From Ditylenchus dipsaci (Eukaryota > Nematoda > Chromadorea > Rhabditida > Anguinidae), in assembly GCA_004194705.1 (NCBI GenBank), contig SADC01000174.1, forward strand, positions 1 through 64,000: 64,000 nt of DNA, written 5' to 3'. The notes under the pieces are model-generated. The model was not told the origin of the DNA. It ran no database searches and saw only the letters and a list, made by a program, of their open reading frames with translations. Below are positions 1 to 12,700 of this stretch, in pieces; position 1 is the stretch's first letter, and every line of letters begins with the position of its first letter. The translations under genes were made by a program, and so were the position numbers.

Positions 1-47
1 TACATATTTGTTGCGACTTGCTTTTTATTGATTCATTTTTTTCTGTC

Positions 48-170
48 AATGCACTCGACTCTATCAAGTGTGCTCCGTTGCAATGTGAGGAGGGTTTCGA
101 CTACTTTCTCCGAAACAAGATTTGCTCAAGGAAGCCCAAAGTAGCGAAAAATATTGATCTGGTTTTGTGA
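48..170 (+). CDS. Possible terminal exon of a gene entering from the left
   Basis: A short open stretch of about 40 codons ends in TGA at 168-170. It holds three cysteines spaced like those of a small EGF or cysteine-rich module (CAPLQCEEGFDYF, then a further C), followed by a basic tail. There is no clear acceptor AG directly upstream, and the rest of the gene would lie outside the window. The cysteine spacing is the only support, so this may be chance. Confidence 0.22.
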   Translation, partial: NALDSIKCAPLQCEEGFDYFLRNKICSRKPKVAKNIDLVL

Positions 171-379
171 TTTGTGATTCTCGTTGTTGTATTGGTTGAA
201 TAAAGAAATTATTGCTGTCTGGATTGTTGTCCTGCTTTCGCCGGACTTTTGTACTAAATCCTGCTTTTTGAAATCAGAATCTGCTTTTGCGATTTCGATC
301 TGCGAACCCTGATCGCAGCATCGCATTAAAGGCAGTTTTCTATCTCTAATTTCCACCCTTATTTTTTTATTTTCCACCT

Positions 380-1670
380 TCCACCCAGGGTATATGCAAG
401 AAGCGTCAAAATATGTTTTGTCTCGTGGGATAATAGTGTACCGACGCCTCCGAATTTATTTCATCTTTGTTCTCTATAACCTAAAGAAAGAATCTAGCGC
501 AAGAAAGCAATGCTCTCGGCAATTTTGGAAAGCAAGCCAAAAAATGCCGTTTTTTTTCGAAAGTTGACGTCTTTTCTGGAAAATGACGTTTTGTTTCCAA
601 AATATGTCGTCCTTTTTCAAATTTCGAATTCGCGATATCACGCTATGCCATTTCGAGCAAGACTAAGATATTAGAATTTGAACGAACATAACATTGAAAG
701 AAGGGTGCAGCGATTACCAAGATCGCGGAACATGAGTTGGATCTTTTGCCGAGCCACCTTATTTACCCACTGACGCAAGACTGACTGCTATTTTGAACCA
801 CTCTCTCAAAAATTGGCCGGTGGATAAGGTTTTCGAACGCCGTCAGGAGATGAAAATTATTAATTTTCGATCTGAGTCTTGTGAGGTTCATTTCAAGTTT
901 TTTGTTGGATCTGATCAATTTAATGAAATTTAATGATTTAATGAAAAATTAATGAATTTAATGAATAAAAAAGTTCCAAAACTTAAGAAAGCAAACTCGA
1001 TTTAACGAAACTTTTTGGGCGGTCCCTTGAAATTCGTAAATCGAGTTTCAACTGTAGCTGACCCTGAGATTCTTACTCAAGTGAGCTCAGCAAAGCACTG
1101 TGTTATGGCAAGAGGTTTTTTTCCAGGGTTGGGCAAAAATCAAAGACCGGACCGCGAAGATTGGTCTAGACTGGTCTAACCAAATTTCAAATGTTTTTGT
1201 TTAAATTAGAGAAATTTTTCAGGTATACAAATTTTATGATCCCAAAAATTGACGGGTCAGATTCCCAGGTCACGGTGGCCAAAGCCACTGATAATTCGTT
1301 TAAAAAAATTCTGAAAAATTGCATTCTTAGCCCCTTTGCAACACGATTATTTATTCATCAATTTGTTAAGTCTGAAAAGTTGCTGACATTATTGCATTTG
1401 TCAAATCCTAGCTCGGTTTTTAAATTGAAACTTTCAACTGTAGCGGGAATTGTTTTTGTTCATAAAGGTGAAACGAATCAAGTTTCTTAATTTTCTGATG
1501 TGTCCATCGAATTGTTTGCTCTAAAGAGCAAAATATATTCCATAATCAACTTTTACAACAATTTCAAAATTCATCCTCCTTTTTTTCATAAATTATTGAC
1601 AACAACCTTTTTTACGTTTAGCTCGACTCAATCAAACCCGTTTTTTTACCAGACTGGAAATTATGGAGTG
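380..1670. other. Spacer with no recognisable gene
   Basis: AT-rich sequence. I see short direct repeats near 540-620 (variants of a TGACGTCTTTTCTGG-like phrase). Half of a pogo-like terminal motif lies near 1000-1060, where a 'cgatttaacgaa' phrase pairs with 'ttcgtaaatcgag' and ends in 'caactgta'. The open frame at 1191-1490 has no splice context, no domain and no protein-like composition, and I do not call it a gene. Confidence 0.5.
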
Positions 1671-1672
1671 CT

Positions 1673-2103
1673 TTAGGCCTCAAACACAATGAGGAGTCTG
1701 TTGCGGATGCTAAATCAGATTTGTCGCACGGAAATGGCCATAACTTTTTTTTCAATTTTTCAAAATTATTCTGTTATTACCATTTTGTAGCTAAAATTCA
1801 GGGCTACCAGATGAGCATTTTATGAAGTAGATGTCCTTTGAAAAATTAAGATAAAATGAAGACTCCGCCAAGACTCCTGACTCAAATTCCAGTCAGGAGT
1901 CTTAGGCGGAGTCTTTCATTTTATCTCAATCTTTCATAGGACATCTACTTCATAAATGCTCATCTGGTAGCCCTGAATCTTAGCTACAAATGGTAATAAC
2001 AGAATAATTTTTGAAAAATTGAAAAAAAAGTTTATGGCATTTCCGTGCGACAAATCTGATTTAGCATCCGCAAACAGACTCCTCATTGTGTTTGAGGCCT
2101 TAG
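1673..2103. repeat. Foldback element with ~200-bp arms
   Basis: The sequence from about 1673 to 1870 returns as its near-perfect reverse complement from about 1905 to 2103. The ends read TAGGCCTCAAACACAATGAG and its complement, with only about 35 bp of spacer. No coding capacity is seen. Each arm contains the phrase 'tagccctgaatct', which recurs in several other foldbacks of this window. Confidence 0.85.
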
Positions 2104-2460
2104 AAATCAGCTGTAATCAAGCGAAGGGTAGCGACGGCCTGTCCATATGTTTTTTGAAGTTATTACTAAGTGTTCTGATAAATTTTAGACGTTGATTTTG
2201 GAGTTAAAGGGGCATTCCCGTGCGTTATGGCGCGAACCAGCAGTTTTTTTTTCGAATTTTCGCGTCGTCCCATTTTCGCTCTTTTTGCGTCAAATCTGCT
2301 TTTAAAAATAGACAGAAAACTTAAAAAATCTAGACGAGAACGAATGAAAAAATTTATCGAGAAAGAAAAGAAGCTGGTTTGCGCCTTTTCTCCTTATCGG
2401 GCACGATCATGCTCCTTTAATATAGTTTAAAATACTTCACTTAGATTTTCTAATCTTCAA

Positions 2461-3245
2461 ATGACCAACTGGGGTCAAAAATGACCGCAAACCATTTTGT
2501 GATTTTTACCAATATTTTTCGTGTCATTTCGATAATTACGATACACCATCTTGTAGAGGAGGAAAAGTACTATAATGTCATCAATATCTGCATGCTTATA
2601 AATTTCTCGAAAAAATTCCATGCAGAAAACGTGAATTCCTCACTTTGCTAATCCTATTTTTTACTGTTTTTACTGTTTAAAGGGACATTGCCACCTGTTT
2701 TGAATGGTCCCCGCCAACTCAATTTTTTTCGCCCAATCTCGGTTTTCGGTTAAGTCACAGGTTCGAATCCCATGGTGGCAATATTTTTTCTGGACTAGTT
2801 ATAGAATAGTAAAAAAGTTCTTAAGGGCCATTGCCACCTGTTTGAATGGTCCCTCGCCAATCAATTTTTTTTTGCCCAATCATTCAAGTTCTGAACGGAT
2901 TTTTAAGCTTGGTTGGTTCTAACAAAACAAGGCCTAGAATTTTATTTTAGGTATAGTTTTGTTAGAAATCAAGTAAAAAAAATTCTTACAGAACTTCAAT
3001 GATTAGGAATTTTTTTGAATTGGCGGGGGAAAACCGTTGTTGGAGACGGCAATGACCCTTTAACAGATCGATAAATTCATGTTTTTCGACATGATTTTTC
3101 TCGAGGAATTGATAGGCATACATCAAATCTGATATCGGCTACATTATACTTCTACAAGATGGTTTATCGTAAATATCGAAATTACACGAAAAATGTTGGT
3201 AAAGCCACAAAATTGGTTTGGGTCATTTTTGACCCCAGTTGGTCA
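2461..3245. mobile_element. Foldback element with a nested TTAA-type MITE
   Basis: The outer arms (about 2461-2680 and 3060-3245) are inverted copies that begin with 'gaccaactggggtcaaaaatgac'-like sequence. The centre holds a second inverted repeat (about 2679-3062) with ends TTAAAGGG..CAT and ATG..CCCTTTAA, plus a partial tandem copy of its left end at 2828. Near 2757 there is a tRNA B-box-like 'ggttcgaatccc'. The arrangement is a MITE inserted into an older foldback. Confidence 0.7.
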
Positions 3246-3348
3246 GGGCTCATTAAAATATGATTGGTGGTTTGGGGGTTACGCAAAAAGGTTTGTAAAA
3301 CGGTTCTAAGCAGCAAAAATACCCTATTTCAATATTTCTGTGCTCTCG

Positions 3349-5186
3349 ATGATCTTATTTTTACAAGCGGAAGTCAGATTTCATTCAAATTTCAGGTGCT
3401 CTCATAATTTCGATGTCTCAACTTTTGTCCTCTTTACTGTACTTTTGTCTTTATCATTCCTGCACCTTAGCTATTGTCAGAACGGATATGGTAGGTCAGA
3501 ATCAGCTTATGTTTCATCCTATGCTCAAAGGAAATTCATTGATGCTAAATTAAAAATTCACACGAAAATGACTGGCTTTTCAGAGGGCGGCTATGATTTC
3601 CATCTGCCTGGTTTCGAATATTTTAAATATTTTTTGTAGGAGATGATGAGCCTGCTGCTCAAACTACAAACAATACAACATCTCTCTCATCTCAAGTGGA
3701 ACCTGCATCCCCAAAACAAGGTATATTATAGTAACCCCTTCTGATTTAGAAAAGTAGCAAAAAAATATCATGGGGACTGGAACATTTTTCGGCAGAAAAC
3801 AACAAAGGAACCAATGCAAATTTTGGCACTCGATTACCAATAGACCCAAAGCTATTAATTTAACAATAAATTCTTAGATCCGGCCAAACTTTAAAGAAAG
3901 ACTTACCAGCTGAACCTGCTGATTCTGGTATTGCCTCGTTGGCGACTGAAGCAGAAGGCAAAGTTCCAGCTCCTAGTTCGTGTATTCTTTCTGTTTTTAC
4001 AATTTCGATCATCAACATAAATTATGTTTTCAGCCAACTGTGGATTCTCAGACATCCTATTTGTAGTGGACTCAACTGGCTCTGTGCACAACGTGTACGA
4101 ACTGCAGCGCTCCTACATTCTGCAATTAGCTGAGCAACTGACCATTGGACCCGAGGATCAGCATGTAAATAATTGAGAAAGTGCTTATTTCTATTCAAAT
4201 AACTGTTGGAATAGGTTGGACTGGTGCTTTACAGCAGCAAGGATAGACAAGAAATAGTGGTTGAGCTGGATGCAGTTCCTACAAAAGAGGATTTTTTGCA
4301 AATCATCAAAGGTAGGTTTAGCCAGGATAGTATGAGAAAATTGGTCCTGATTTTTCTTTCCATTAGTCTTCCAGTACCATAGAAGCTGCAAAAATTAACT
4401 GACTTTCAAACTTAACTTCGTCTTTCATGTTACTCTTTTGAGTCATTCGAAGCAAGTCAAAAGAGTACAGTGCGAAACGAAAGAGAACTGTCCCGCGCGC
4501 ATTCAAACATTTGAAATTTTCGTTGTCGGCGACAGCTATGGTCCTTTAAAACGGTCTAATTTTAAGAGAAAAATTTCAATCCCCAGGTTTAGCAATCAAA
4601 GATTATCAGTTTTGAAAAATATAAACAATAACAAATTCAGCCTTGCCATATCACGGAGGAATCACAGCCACTGGCGCAGCATTATCTCTAGCACAAAAAG
4701 CGTTGGAGAAGCGAAGGGCAGAAAAGAAGACTTTGGTTATTGTGCTGACTGATGGATTCAGCTATGGCATGTAGACTTAAAATTTTCGTTTTTTCGAATA
4801 GATATTTAGACAATACTAAGCCTGCATCGGATGCCCTCAACTCATTGCCCAATGTAGTGGTCGTAGCTGCTGGAGACACTGACCACTTTATACAGTATAA
4901 TAATTTACCGTTTAAGACAGCCTTGTAAAACTACACGATGGAGCAAGACTTTTGAGGCACTTTTTAACAGCCTTAAACTTTTTTCTATCATATTTCCAAT
5001 GTCGTATTTCCAAATTCCGTCTTCTCAGATCGACCTAGAAAATTTATGCTGTTCAAAAGCGTGCAAAGTCTCGGAACCTTGTACATCAATATCATTCAGA
5101 CAAGTGTTGGAAGAAATGCCGGAGACCCATCTAGTTTTGCTTGGCGAGGAAAACAAACCAAAGTGATGGCTATGCTCAAATGCTGA
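3349..5186 (+). CDS. Secreted von Willebrand factor A domain protein
   Basis: This is a multi-exon gene. Likely exons are 3349-3490, 3640-3720, 3910-3981, 4034-4164, 4215-4311, 4641-4770, 4802-4894 and 5029-5186 (stop TGA). Exon 1 encodes a hydrophobic signal-like segment ending SYCQ. A Glu/Ala/Ser/Thr-rich linker follows, then a VWA domain. The MIDAS motif is visible as DSTGS in DILFVVDSTGSVHN, the threonine in GGITATGAAL, and the aspartate in VIVLTDGFS. VWA proteins of this kind bind extracellular ligands through a metal ion; the ligand here is unknown. Phases agree through 4802. The joint from 4894 to 5029 does not stay in frame as read, so a small exon or a base may be missing. I chose the ATG at 3349 because it opens the frame that runs in phase into exon 2. 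Introns of the gene hold a TTAA-type MITE fragment at 4435-4555. Confidence 0.75.
4435..4555. mobile_element. Half of a TTAAAGG-type MITE
   Basis: This matches the right half of the complete palindrome at 6033-6230. It ends 'gctatggtcctttaaa' and lies in the intron before exon 6 of the VWA gene. Confidence 0.7.
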
Positions 5187-5610
5187 GCAGAATTAGATAA
5201 AAATACACTTACCAAAAGAGATATAACTGTAATCACTGCCAAAAAAATTTATTGACATGATAAGACTGGGAATTTACAACACATACATATATATAACAAA
5301 ATTGTAACTGCAGGAGACAGCACACAAAATTTGGTATCCGTGTACAGAGCTTATGGCAGCAATTAAATTAGATACAAAAAAACTTTTTACAAGAAACGTA
5401 CAGTTATGGGCAAATATGACTACCGAATCATGATTTTGAGCTTTTGAGAAGTAAAAAACAGCAAAATTCTTTGATTAGGTACAACAGGACGATAGGTATA
5501 TTTTCTAGGATTGACATATTTGACGGCTAAACCAGAATTTGGCAAATTCGCTGAAAATTTCACCAAGCAAAAAAAATTCTGTAACGGAAAATTTTCCCTG
5601 TTTCTGATAC

Positions 5611-5865
5611 CGTATTTCTCTTATATAACCACCGGTGGGTTTATTTTCAAACCCCTTCTGAGGGTGGGTTTATTAGAGTCATTTTGAGATTTTTGTTGCT
5701 TCAACCAAATCCAAAAAGCGGAATCGGTAGAGCTCGTGGGAACTAAGAAAACGCAAAAAACAGCTTTGCAGATATTTTACTCTGTTCCGAATACAGACAC
5801 TGGAAGTTGAGGGTGGGTTTATTAGAGCGGTGTTATATTGAGGAAATACGGTATATCCAATGTTT
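5611..5865. mobile_element. CCGTATTT-ended MITE
   Basis: The terminal inverted repeats read 'ataccgtatttctctta' and 'gaggaaatacggtata'. Subterminal GGTGGGTTTATT repeats are shared with other members at 18862, 36617, 40450, 43731, 46557 and 47790. It is non-coding and lies between the VWA gene and the ABC transporter. Confidence 0.75.
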
Positions 5866-6032
5866 TTCAGCGAATTGGTTTTTTCAATTGTAAGATTTTG
5901 TAACTGCGACTGCAAATTGTTCAGCCAAGCACTCAAACATCTGCCAAAAACACTAGACGTATTGAAAAGAAAAAAGACCCGGATATACAGGTCTTTCCAG
6001 AAATTTGCTTGTTCTGAAATGACCATACATTT

Positions 6033-6230
6033 TTAAAGAGCCATGCCGTCGCCGACAACGAGAATTTCAAATATTTGAATTGGCGCGGGACAGTTCTCTT
6101 TCGTCTTTCATTTTACTCTTTTGAGTCATTCGAAGCAAGTCAAAAGAGTACAGTGCGAGACGAAAGAGAACTGTCCGCGCGAACTCAAGCATTTGAAATT
6201 CTCGTTGTCGGGACGGCAATGGCCCTTTAA
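6033..6230. mobile_element. Complete TTAAAGG-type palindromic MITE
   Basis: A 198-bp near-perfect palindrome is bounded by TTAA on each side (TTAAAGAGCCATGCCGTC and its complement). The TTAA borders suggest a piggyBac-like target preference, but no transposase is visible in the window. Confidence 0.78.
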
Positions 6231-6732
6231 AGGATGTTTTTCGAAATTCTGTTCTTGCCAACCGATCTTTCTGGCTAACAATATTTTTTAGTGTTTATAA
6301 TACCTAAAACACAATTTTCGCTTAGTGCCCCCTGTGGTTTGAGCCTTGCCATTTAGAGGCCATTCACAGACCAAGACTCAAACCACAAGTGGGCCAAGAA
6401 AAATCATGTTTTTGAGATTATACACCAAAAAATATTTTCGACGAGAAAACCGATTGGCTACAACAAAATTTCGAAAAACGCCTTACGAAAAAACTTATGA
6501 CCATTTTAAAACAGCGGATTACTTGAAACACCTTTGTAATACACGATTATTACAAACTTTCAGAGTAGGGTAGTTCTCACTATTCGGTTTTCAGTTGGCT
6601 CTATTTTTTGGTGTTCGTTTTTTGATTCCAGTTTATTCGGCCACTTTTACTCAATTTTCGGCTAACTGACTAAGAACTACCCTAATAAAAACCTAATATA
6701 AACGCGATTGGAAAAATACTTGGAGGCTGTTC

Positions 6733-9700
6733 TCAAATTTCCAATTGATTCATTTCGTAATAGAGGCCTTTCTCTTCCATTAGCTCTTGATGGGTGCCTG
6801 AAAAAATACTCGATGAAGCAACTTCGTAATAAATGAAAGAAATAATATCCAACCTTGCTCCGCAATTTTTCCCTCCACTAACACAATTATACGGTCAGCT
6901 TTGCGAATGGAAGACAGGCGATGAGCCACTAAACCAACAAGTTTGGAAAAATTTGTGTAAAAGCTTATTACCTGTTATGCAAGTGCAATTTTTGCTGGCT
7001 GTTTCAAGGGCTGCTTGCACTAACTAAATTTTGGATGTTTTGCGTCCAATTTAGTCTACCAACCTTTTCAGAAGTGGAGTCTAACGCAGCAGTAGCCTCG
7101 TCTAACAGCAGCACTACAGGATTTCTGACCACTGCTCTGGCAATTGCTATCCTCTGCTTCTGACCACCCGACAGCTGAGCACCGAATTCTCCCACCTCGG
7201 TTTCATAGCCCTGAAAAGTGAATTGTTTGATAGTGAATCAGAAAATAGGTGAAAAAACGAACCTGTGGTAGGAGGAAATGAACTCATGGATGTTGGCAAC
7301 TGAAATTTACATGGTTATCATAAATCTAAATATTTTAGGCCAGATTTTCAAACATTGCATTACTAAAAGACCGGTAGCAGTAGTGTGCGCCAAATCAATT
7401 CAATTTTGGCCAAAACTATTTGCAATATTCAGCAAATATTTTCCGAATATCGCTTATGATTTTGGCCCAAGTTGAATTGTCGGAAAGTGATTTGGCGCAC
7501 ACTACTCCTGCCCTAAAAGACTATGTCGGATAATGGCCATACAGCGGAATATGACCGATAAACCCTAACTTGCATCAAGTCTTTACTTAGAACAACGATT
7601 TTGCTAAGTTTTCAGTGCAGTTAGGTGATAAGCCCATCTTAATCATAAATCTGGACCTAAAATTTTGGTTGGGCCCATAGCCCAAGTATGGGTCTGGTCA
7701 TGGCTTACTATGGGCATGGCGTTTTCTAACTTTTTGATCTGTATGGCTAGGAGTTACAAAATACAGATTTGACGTTTTGGGATTGTAAAGGGAATTGTCA
7801 TGACTAATTGAGTTTATCATAAACTATTAATCGGAGAAAATCCAGAAAAAAAGTTATTGTCACTTTTCAGAACTCTTTGTATTTCAGTCAGCAAGCAGCA
7901 AATAACTAAATTCATCACCTTTAGCAGCCTCAATAATCTTGTCCATAGTGGCCTCGTCCTCAGGCAGACCATACGAAATATTTTCTTTAATAGTAAATGA
8001 GAACAGAGTTGGCTCCTGACCCACTGACACTACCACCCTATGCAGATAGCCTGGATTCACTGACCTAATGTTGTAATTGTCCAAAAACTGCAAAAACCAC
8101 ATTTGATCGAATGCAAAATAATTTTTGGAATAATAAAATTTACCACTTGGCCCTTAGTTGGCTCATACATTCGCTGGAAAAGTGAAATGATGGAACTTTT
8201 GCCTGAGCCTGATGGACCGACTATTGCAACAGATTGGCCGGGAGCCACTTGCAAAGATCTGAATATTGATAGCCATTTTAAAAATTTGAGAAAAAGAAGC
8301 TGGAAAATACATCTCTTTGAGAATAGGAATGACTGGTCGAGAGGGATAGCGAAACTCCACATTTTGCATGCTGATTCGGCCAACAACTTTCTAATATTTT
8401 TTGGTATAATTGAAAAGAATAGTGAATTGAGTGAGAAACTGACTGGACGAAAGCCTTCATCACTGAGGTTGTCCATTTCCATAGCTGTCTCGTTTATCAC
8501 ATTCATGATGTTCTCAGCAGCAACTCTTGCTTTTGTGATGTCAGCCACAGAGGCAATTAGCTGCGAAATAAATTGGCACCAAATTGGGTCAGCAACACTA
8601 CCCTAAAACAAACATTCAATATTTTTCTGGCGTATGACTCCACTTCAGAGTATAAGCTTGAAAACACTGACCTTAAATAATCAAATGGGTGATTTCATTT
8701 TTAAGCATCATATTTTGACCAAAATAACAGTGTTATGGCAATCAAAATGTAGGTAAAACTGAAAATCTACTCAGTGTTTACATAAATTATTTTGAGCTTA
8801 CCTAAATTGGCAGGCAAATACAAAAGCACTGATGCAGGATTGCCTTTTCATTGCTCTGAAAGTTTTATTATTATGTCACCGTATTTATTAGAGACATGAA
8901 TTGGTATTTCAGTGCTTGGATAAGGTATTTTTAGGGTATATGGATTTACCTTGACCCCAAGGCAAAACGTCAATTTTTGGTCAAAATTTTTTTTTTATCA
9001 AAAAATGTCTACCGCGACTTAAAAACATGTTTTGAGCATGAATTTTGAGCAGATCAGGTGCTAAAACGTTGAAAAAGATGATTTTGGGCATTTTTGGGTC
9101 ACCTAGGGATTGTGTACTCCAGCTAAATTTTTATTTTGAAAAGACTCGGACCGATTTTTTTATTGTCGTCTAAAGCTTAGATTCGACCGAGAATAAACCG
9201 GGAATATTCCCGGGACTCAACCCTAGTAAAAAAGGACATTTTGACCCTCTTTGGAAGGATAAGAGTCGTTCATCCAGAACTTATCACCATTTCAAAGCAA
9301 AAAAAGTTTTGACTGAAATTTCAAAAAAAATTGGGGTCTCTATGTTAGACAAATCTTTTTTTAAAAAGACAGATCGAAACCCCTGACTAAGGTTATGCAT
9401 TAGCGGGGTTACGTGATCTTTTGAAGGCCCAAAATTATTTGGGCCTATCCCACTAATTGAAGAATGGAAAGTGGAAATGGAAAGTCTTTTTCTGTCTCAC
9501 TAACATTTTGGAAAGTGGAAAATATTTTAGTGAGACAGAAAATTGGAAATTTTCCACTTTCCATTTCTATTTTTCGTTGGTGAGACACAAAATTTCCATT
9601 TTCCACTTTCCATTTTCCAATTTTCCATGGAAAATTTTCCAATCTTCAATTAGTGGGTTAGGACCCTGGAGTTCTAAATTATCTGCTTCGGGGTTGCTCA

Positions 9701-12700
9701 TATGTCCCAAATATCTGCTCTAATTTTGACACATGCTGCAAGAAAAATTGATAGCTGTAAATATATACTACGTTATTCTCTCTTATTGAATGGCTCTTTC
9801 AATTCATGTTTTTATCTGAAGGTTTTTGCCTGTGGTCATCAAAAGTTTTGATTCAAAACTGACGAAACAGGATTCTGAAATTTTCAACAGTTCACATAAT
9901 TTTAATATACCTTTGCAAAGGCCTGAGAGCATCACAAACACACTGTCAAAGTGTTTTGGAGGGTGTAGGCTTTTATTGTGCTCATGTTAGATAGCACCAT
10001 GGTGGCTAACTAAAACCATGAATACATAATTTTTTACATTAAGAAAATCAAGCGATACTCAAAAGGCTTACATTCGCAGCCTTTTCTCCTCCTCGGCCAT
10101 TTGACGTTGCCGTTTACTCGTCTGAATTTCGATCTCTATTTTTGAGCATCTTCACTTATTTGCAAAATTTGCAAACCTCCCTCAACTCCACCAATCTGAA
10201 CATGAAGAAGGCTGGGAATTGAAAGCCACACAACAGGGCCAACTTCCAGTTGATCACAAGAGCCACCACCACAGAAACAAAGGAACAAATTATGGCCTGA
10301 AAATAAATTTTACAGATTAATATTTGAAAAATTATTCTTACTGGCAGCAGGAGGTCTAGTTTATCACCCACAATCTGAAACCGAATGGATCATAAGAGCT
10401 AAAAACTAGCGATCTTTTAAAAACTAACCCTATTCAAACTGGCAGTTTCAGTAATTAGCTTGTGGACCAGCCTGCCAGGAGTATTCCTCTCTTCATCGAA
10501 ATATGCTACTCCATGCCTTAGCATTTTCCGAAACATGTGTGTCTAAAACGGTTCTCCAGAATAAATGCAACATAAATTACGAGCGAAAATTACTAACACG
10601 CATGTGGTGAGACTAAATTTGACAAGGATCAATCAGGACAAAAATCGTGATACAGAATTGACTTACAAATCCATGACCATACAGAGCACGAATAACCGCT
10701 GAAAAATGTGTGTAAAACAAATACAAATTTGTTGGTAAATTTGTTTTGCTGTGCAAAAATCAGTTTTGAAAAAACCCCGGATAATGCAGGTGGGTCAGGG
10801 AACTGACCGACTTTAAAAAGTTTTTTTTTTCAAATTATGAGCTAATTTTTTTACAAAATTACTTTGCTTGAATCTTAACTTTGTTTGGTTTTAAAATAAC
10901 AGCCTCTAGGTAAAAACACCGTCAAAATCATTAAATCTCCCGTAAAATTTTAAAAACTTTTTGTTCTCGGTGTTTACTTTTCATTTTTTTTCATTTTTTT
11001 GCACCAGCATGTAGCCCTGAATCTCTAGTTTCTAATTAGCTATCAAATGGCTCCATACAATTTAAAAATTAGGGAAAAAATTTATTTTTTAAAACTGCAC
11101 CTATTTTTTTTAAATGAATTGTTCTCCCACTTTTCGATATTGTATTCGGCCAGTTGATAGCTTATTAGAAACTAGAGATTCAAGGCTACATGCTGGTGCA
11201 AAAAAAAATTGAAAAATTCGAAAGTTAACACCGAGAACGAGAAGTTTTAAAAATTAGACGGGAGATTTAATGATTTGACGGTGTTTCGATTTGAGCCTAT
11301 AATAGCAAAAGGTCCCTTGTGCTGTTTGGAGACCTAGTATTCCATTATGCTGAATACCTTGATCCATTCAGGAGTCCAGATAGTGGAGGGCCCTACCTCT
11401 TATTCCCGCAAAAATATCAGATTTTTTGCTTTTACAGTGAAATTAAAATGTTGATGTTTTTCATTATTTTATATGTCTCCAAAAGAGTGACAGAATTTTT
11501 TTTCCTAAAATAACTGAATTGTCAAAACCAACCCCAACAGATTCAAAGCATGTCTTGATTATGATAAGGGCAATGTAAACTGAGGCTACTATAAACACAT
11601 GCTCAGATATTTGGTCTTCTGAAACCATGGCTATCTAAAAATACTATTCATAAAATTTGGCTATAAAAATTTAAGCCACATACCTCCAAAACGGAAGCCA
11701 CCTCAAAGCATACCAACAAGAAAAAAATTCCTCGGAAAATAGTGACTGGAATTGCCCATCCCAGGTACCTGAATGACCAAGATTGTATCGGCTGCATCCC
11801 AGTGATGGATTATAATCATACATGTATCCATCAGAGTAGCTCTTGATCAATCTCCAGACCGCATTCAGGTTGGTTGTTTTTCCTGGAAGCTGAAACATTC
11901 CGTTATTGCTCGCAAAAGCAATAAAAAGGCCCTACCGAAAGCTCGTCATCAAACGACTTCTCTTCTACAGGTACTTCCATAACCTGAATTAAACAAATTG
12001 TGAATTGAGGTATAACAAAAAAAATCATTTCGTTTGTTTGAATAAAATCTAGTGACCAGCACAGGATTTAATCTTGTCCCATTCTAGTTCCAAACACCCA
12101 AGTTTTTAAATTAACCCAGATTTATAAATTGAAATGAAGCTTTATAATATTTCTAAGTAAATTTTTTAACTGACTAAAACCTCGGGAGCTATTCCACTAA
12201 CTGCGAACTTGCAAAGTGCAAATTTGTTCACTGACTAAAAACTTTTGCAGCAAAAAATATTTGACAGCAAAAGGGGTAGTCATCGCTGCGCATGGGAACC
12301 GAATTTTTCATACTTTCCTACGAGCCGGACTCCCAACCAACCGCGCTATGCTGCCACAAGGGACACATCTGCACAAAGTTTAACAAAATGTTTAGCAAAG
12401 AAAACTGAAATCGGCTCAGGCTAGATCTCGTCTTGTTCCTAGATCTACTCGCAACATCGAAAAATTCATGTGTGGAGAAAAGAAAGAGGCACTAAGCAAA
12501 AAAAATTGTGTCTGCCCGGTGTCACGAATCACCACGCCCACCATACATTTCACGGCATCGGTTACTACACCGACGAAAAATTGCTAGGCGCTGGCGCCGC
12601 CCAACACAGCTGCATAAATATTACAGCACACTGAACTGACCTAAAAATTCTCAAGTCCAGAGTAAGTACTCATGCCATTTTTGAATTTTGTGAGATCAGG

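Noticed and set aside
126..377. 83-codon open frame on the minus strand
   Set aside because: No domain, no splice context and a composition that follows the local AT bias. It also lies antisense to the possible terminal exon.
8103..8606. 167-codon plus-strand frame inside the ABC transporter
   Set aside because: It is the antisense of NBD2 exons carrying Walker A and the YPSRP motif.
11671..11898. 75-codon continuous frame across the TM7 region
   Set aside because: It reads through a 53-nt intron; the spliced reading gives the expected membrane helix.
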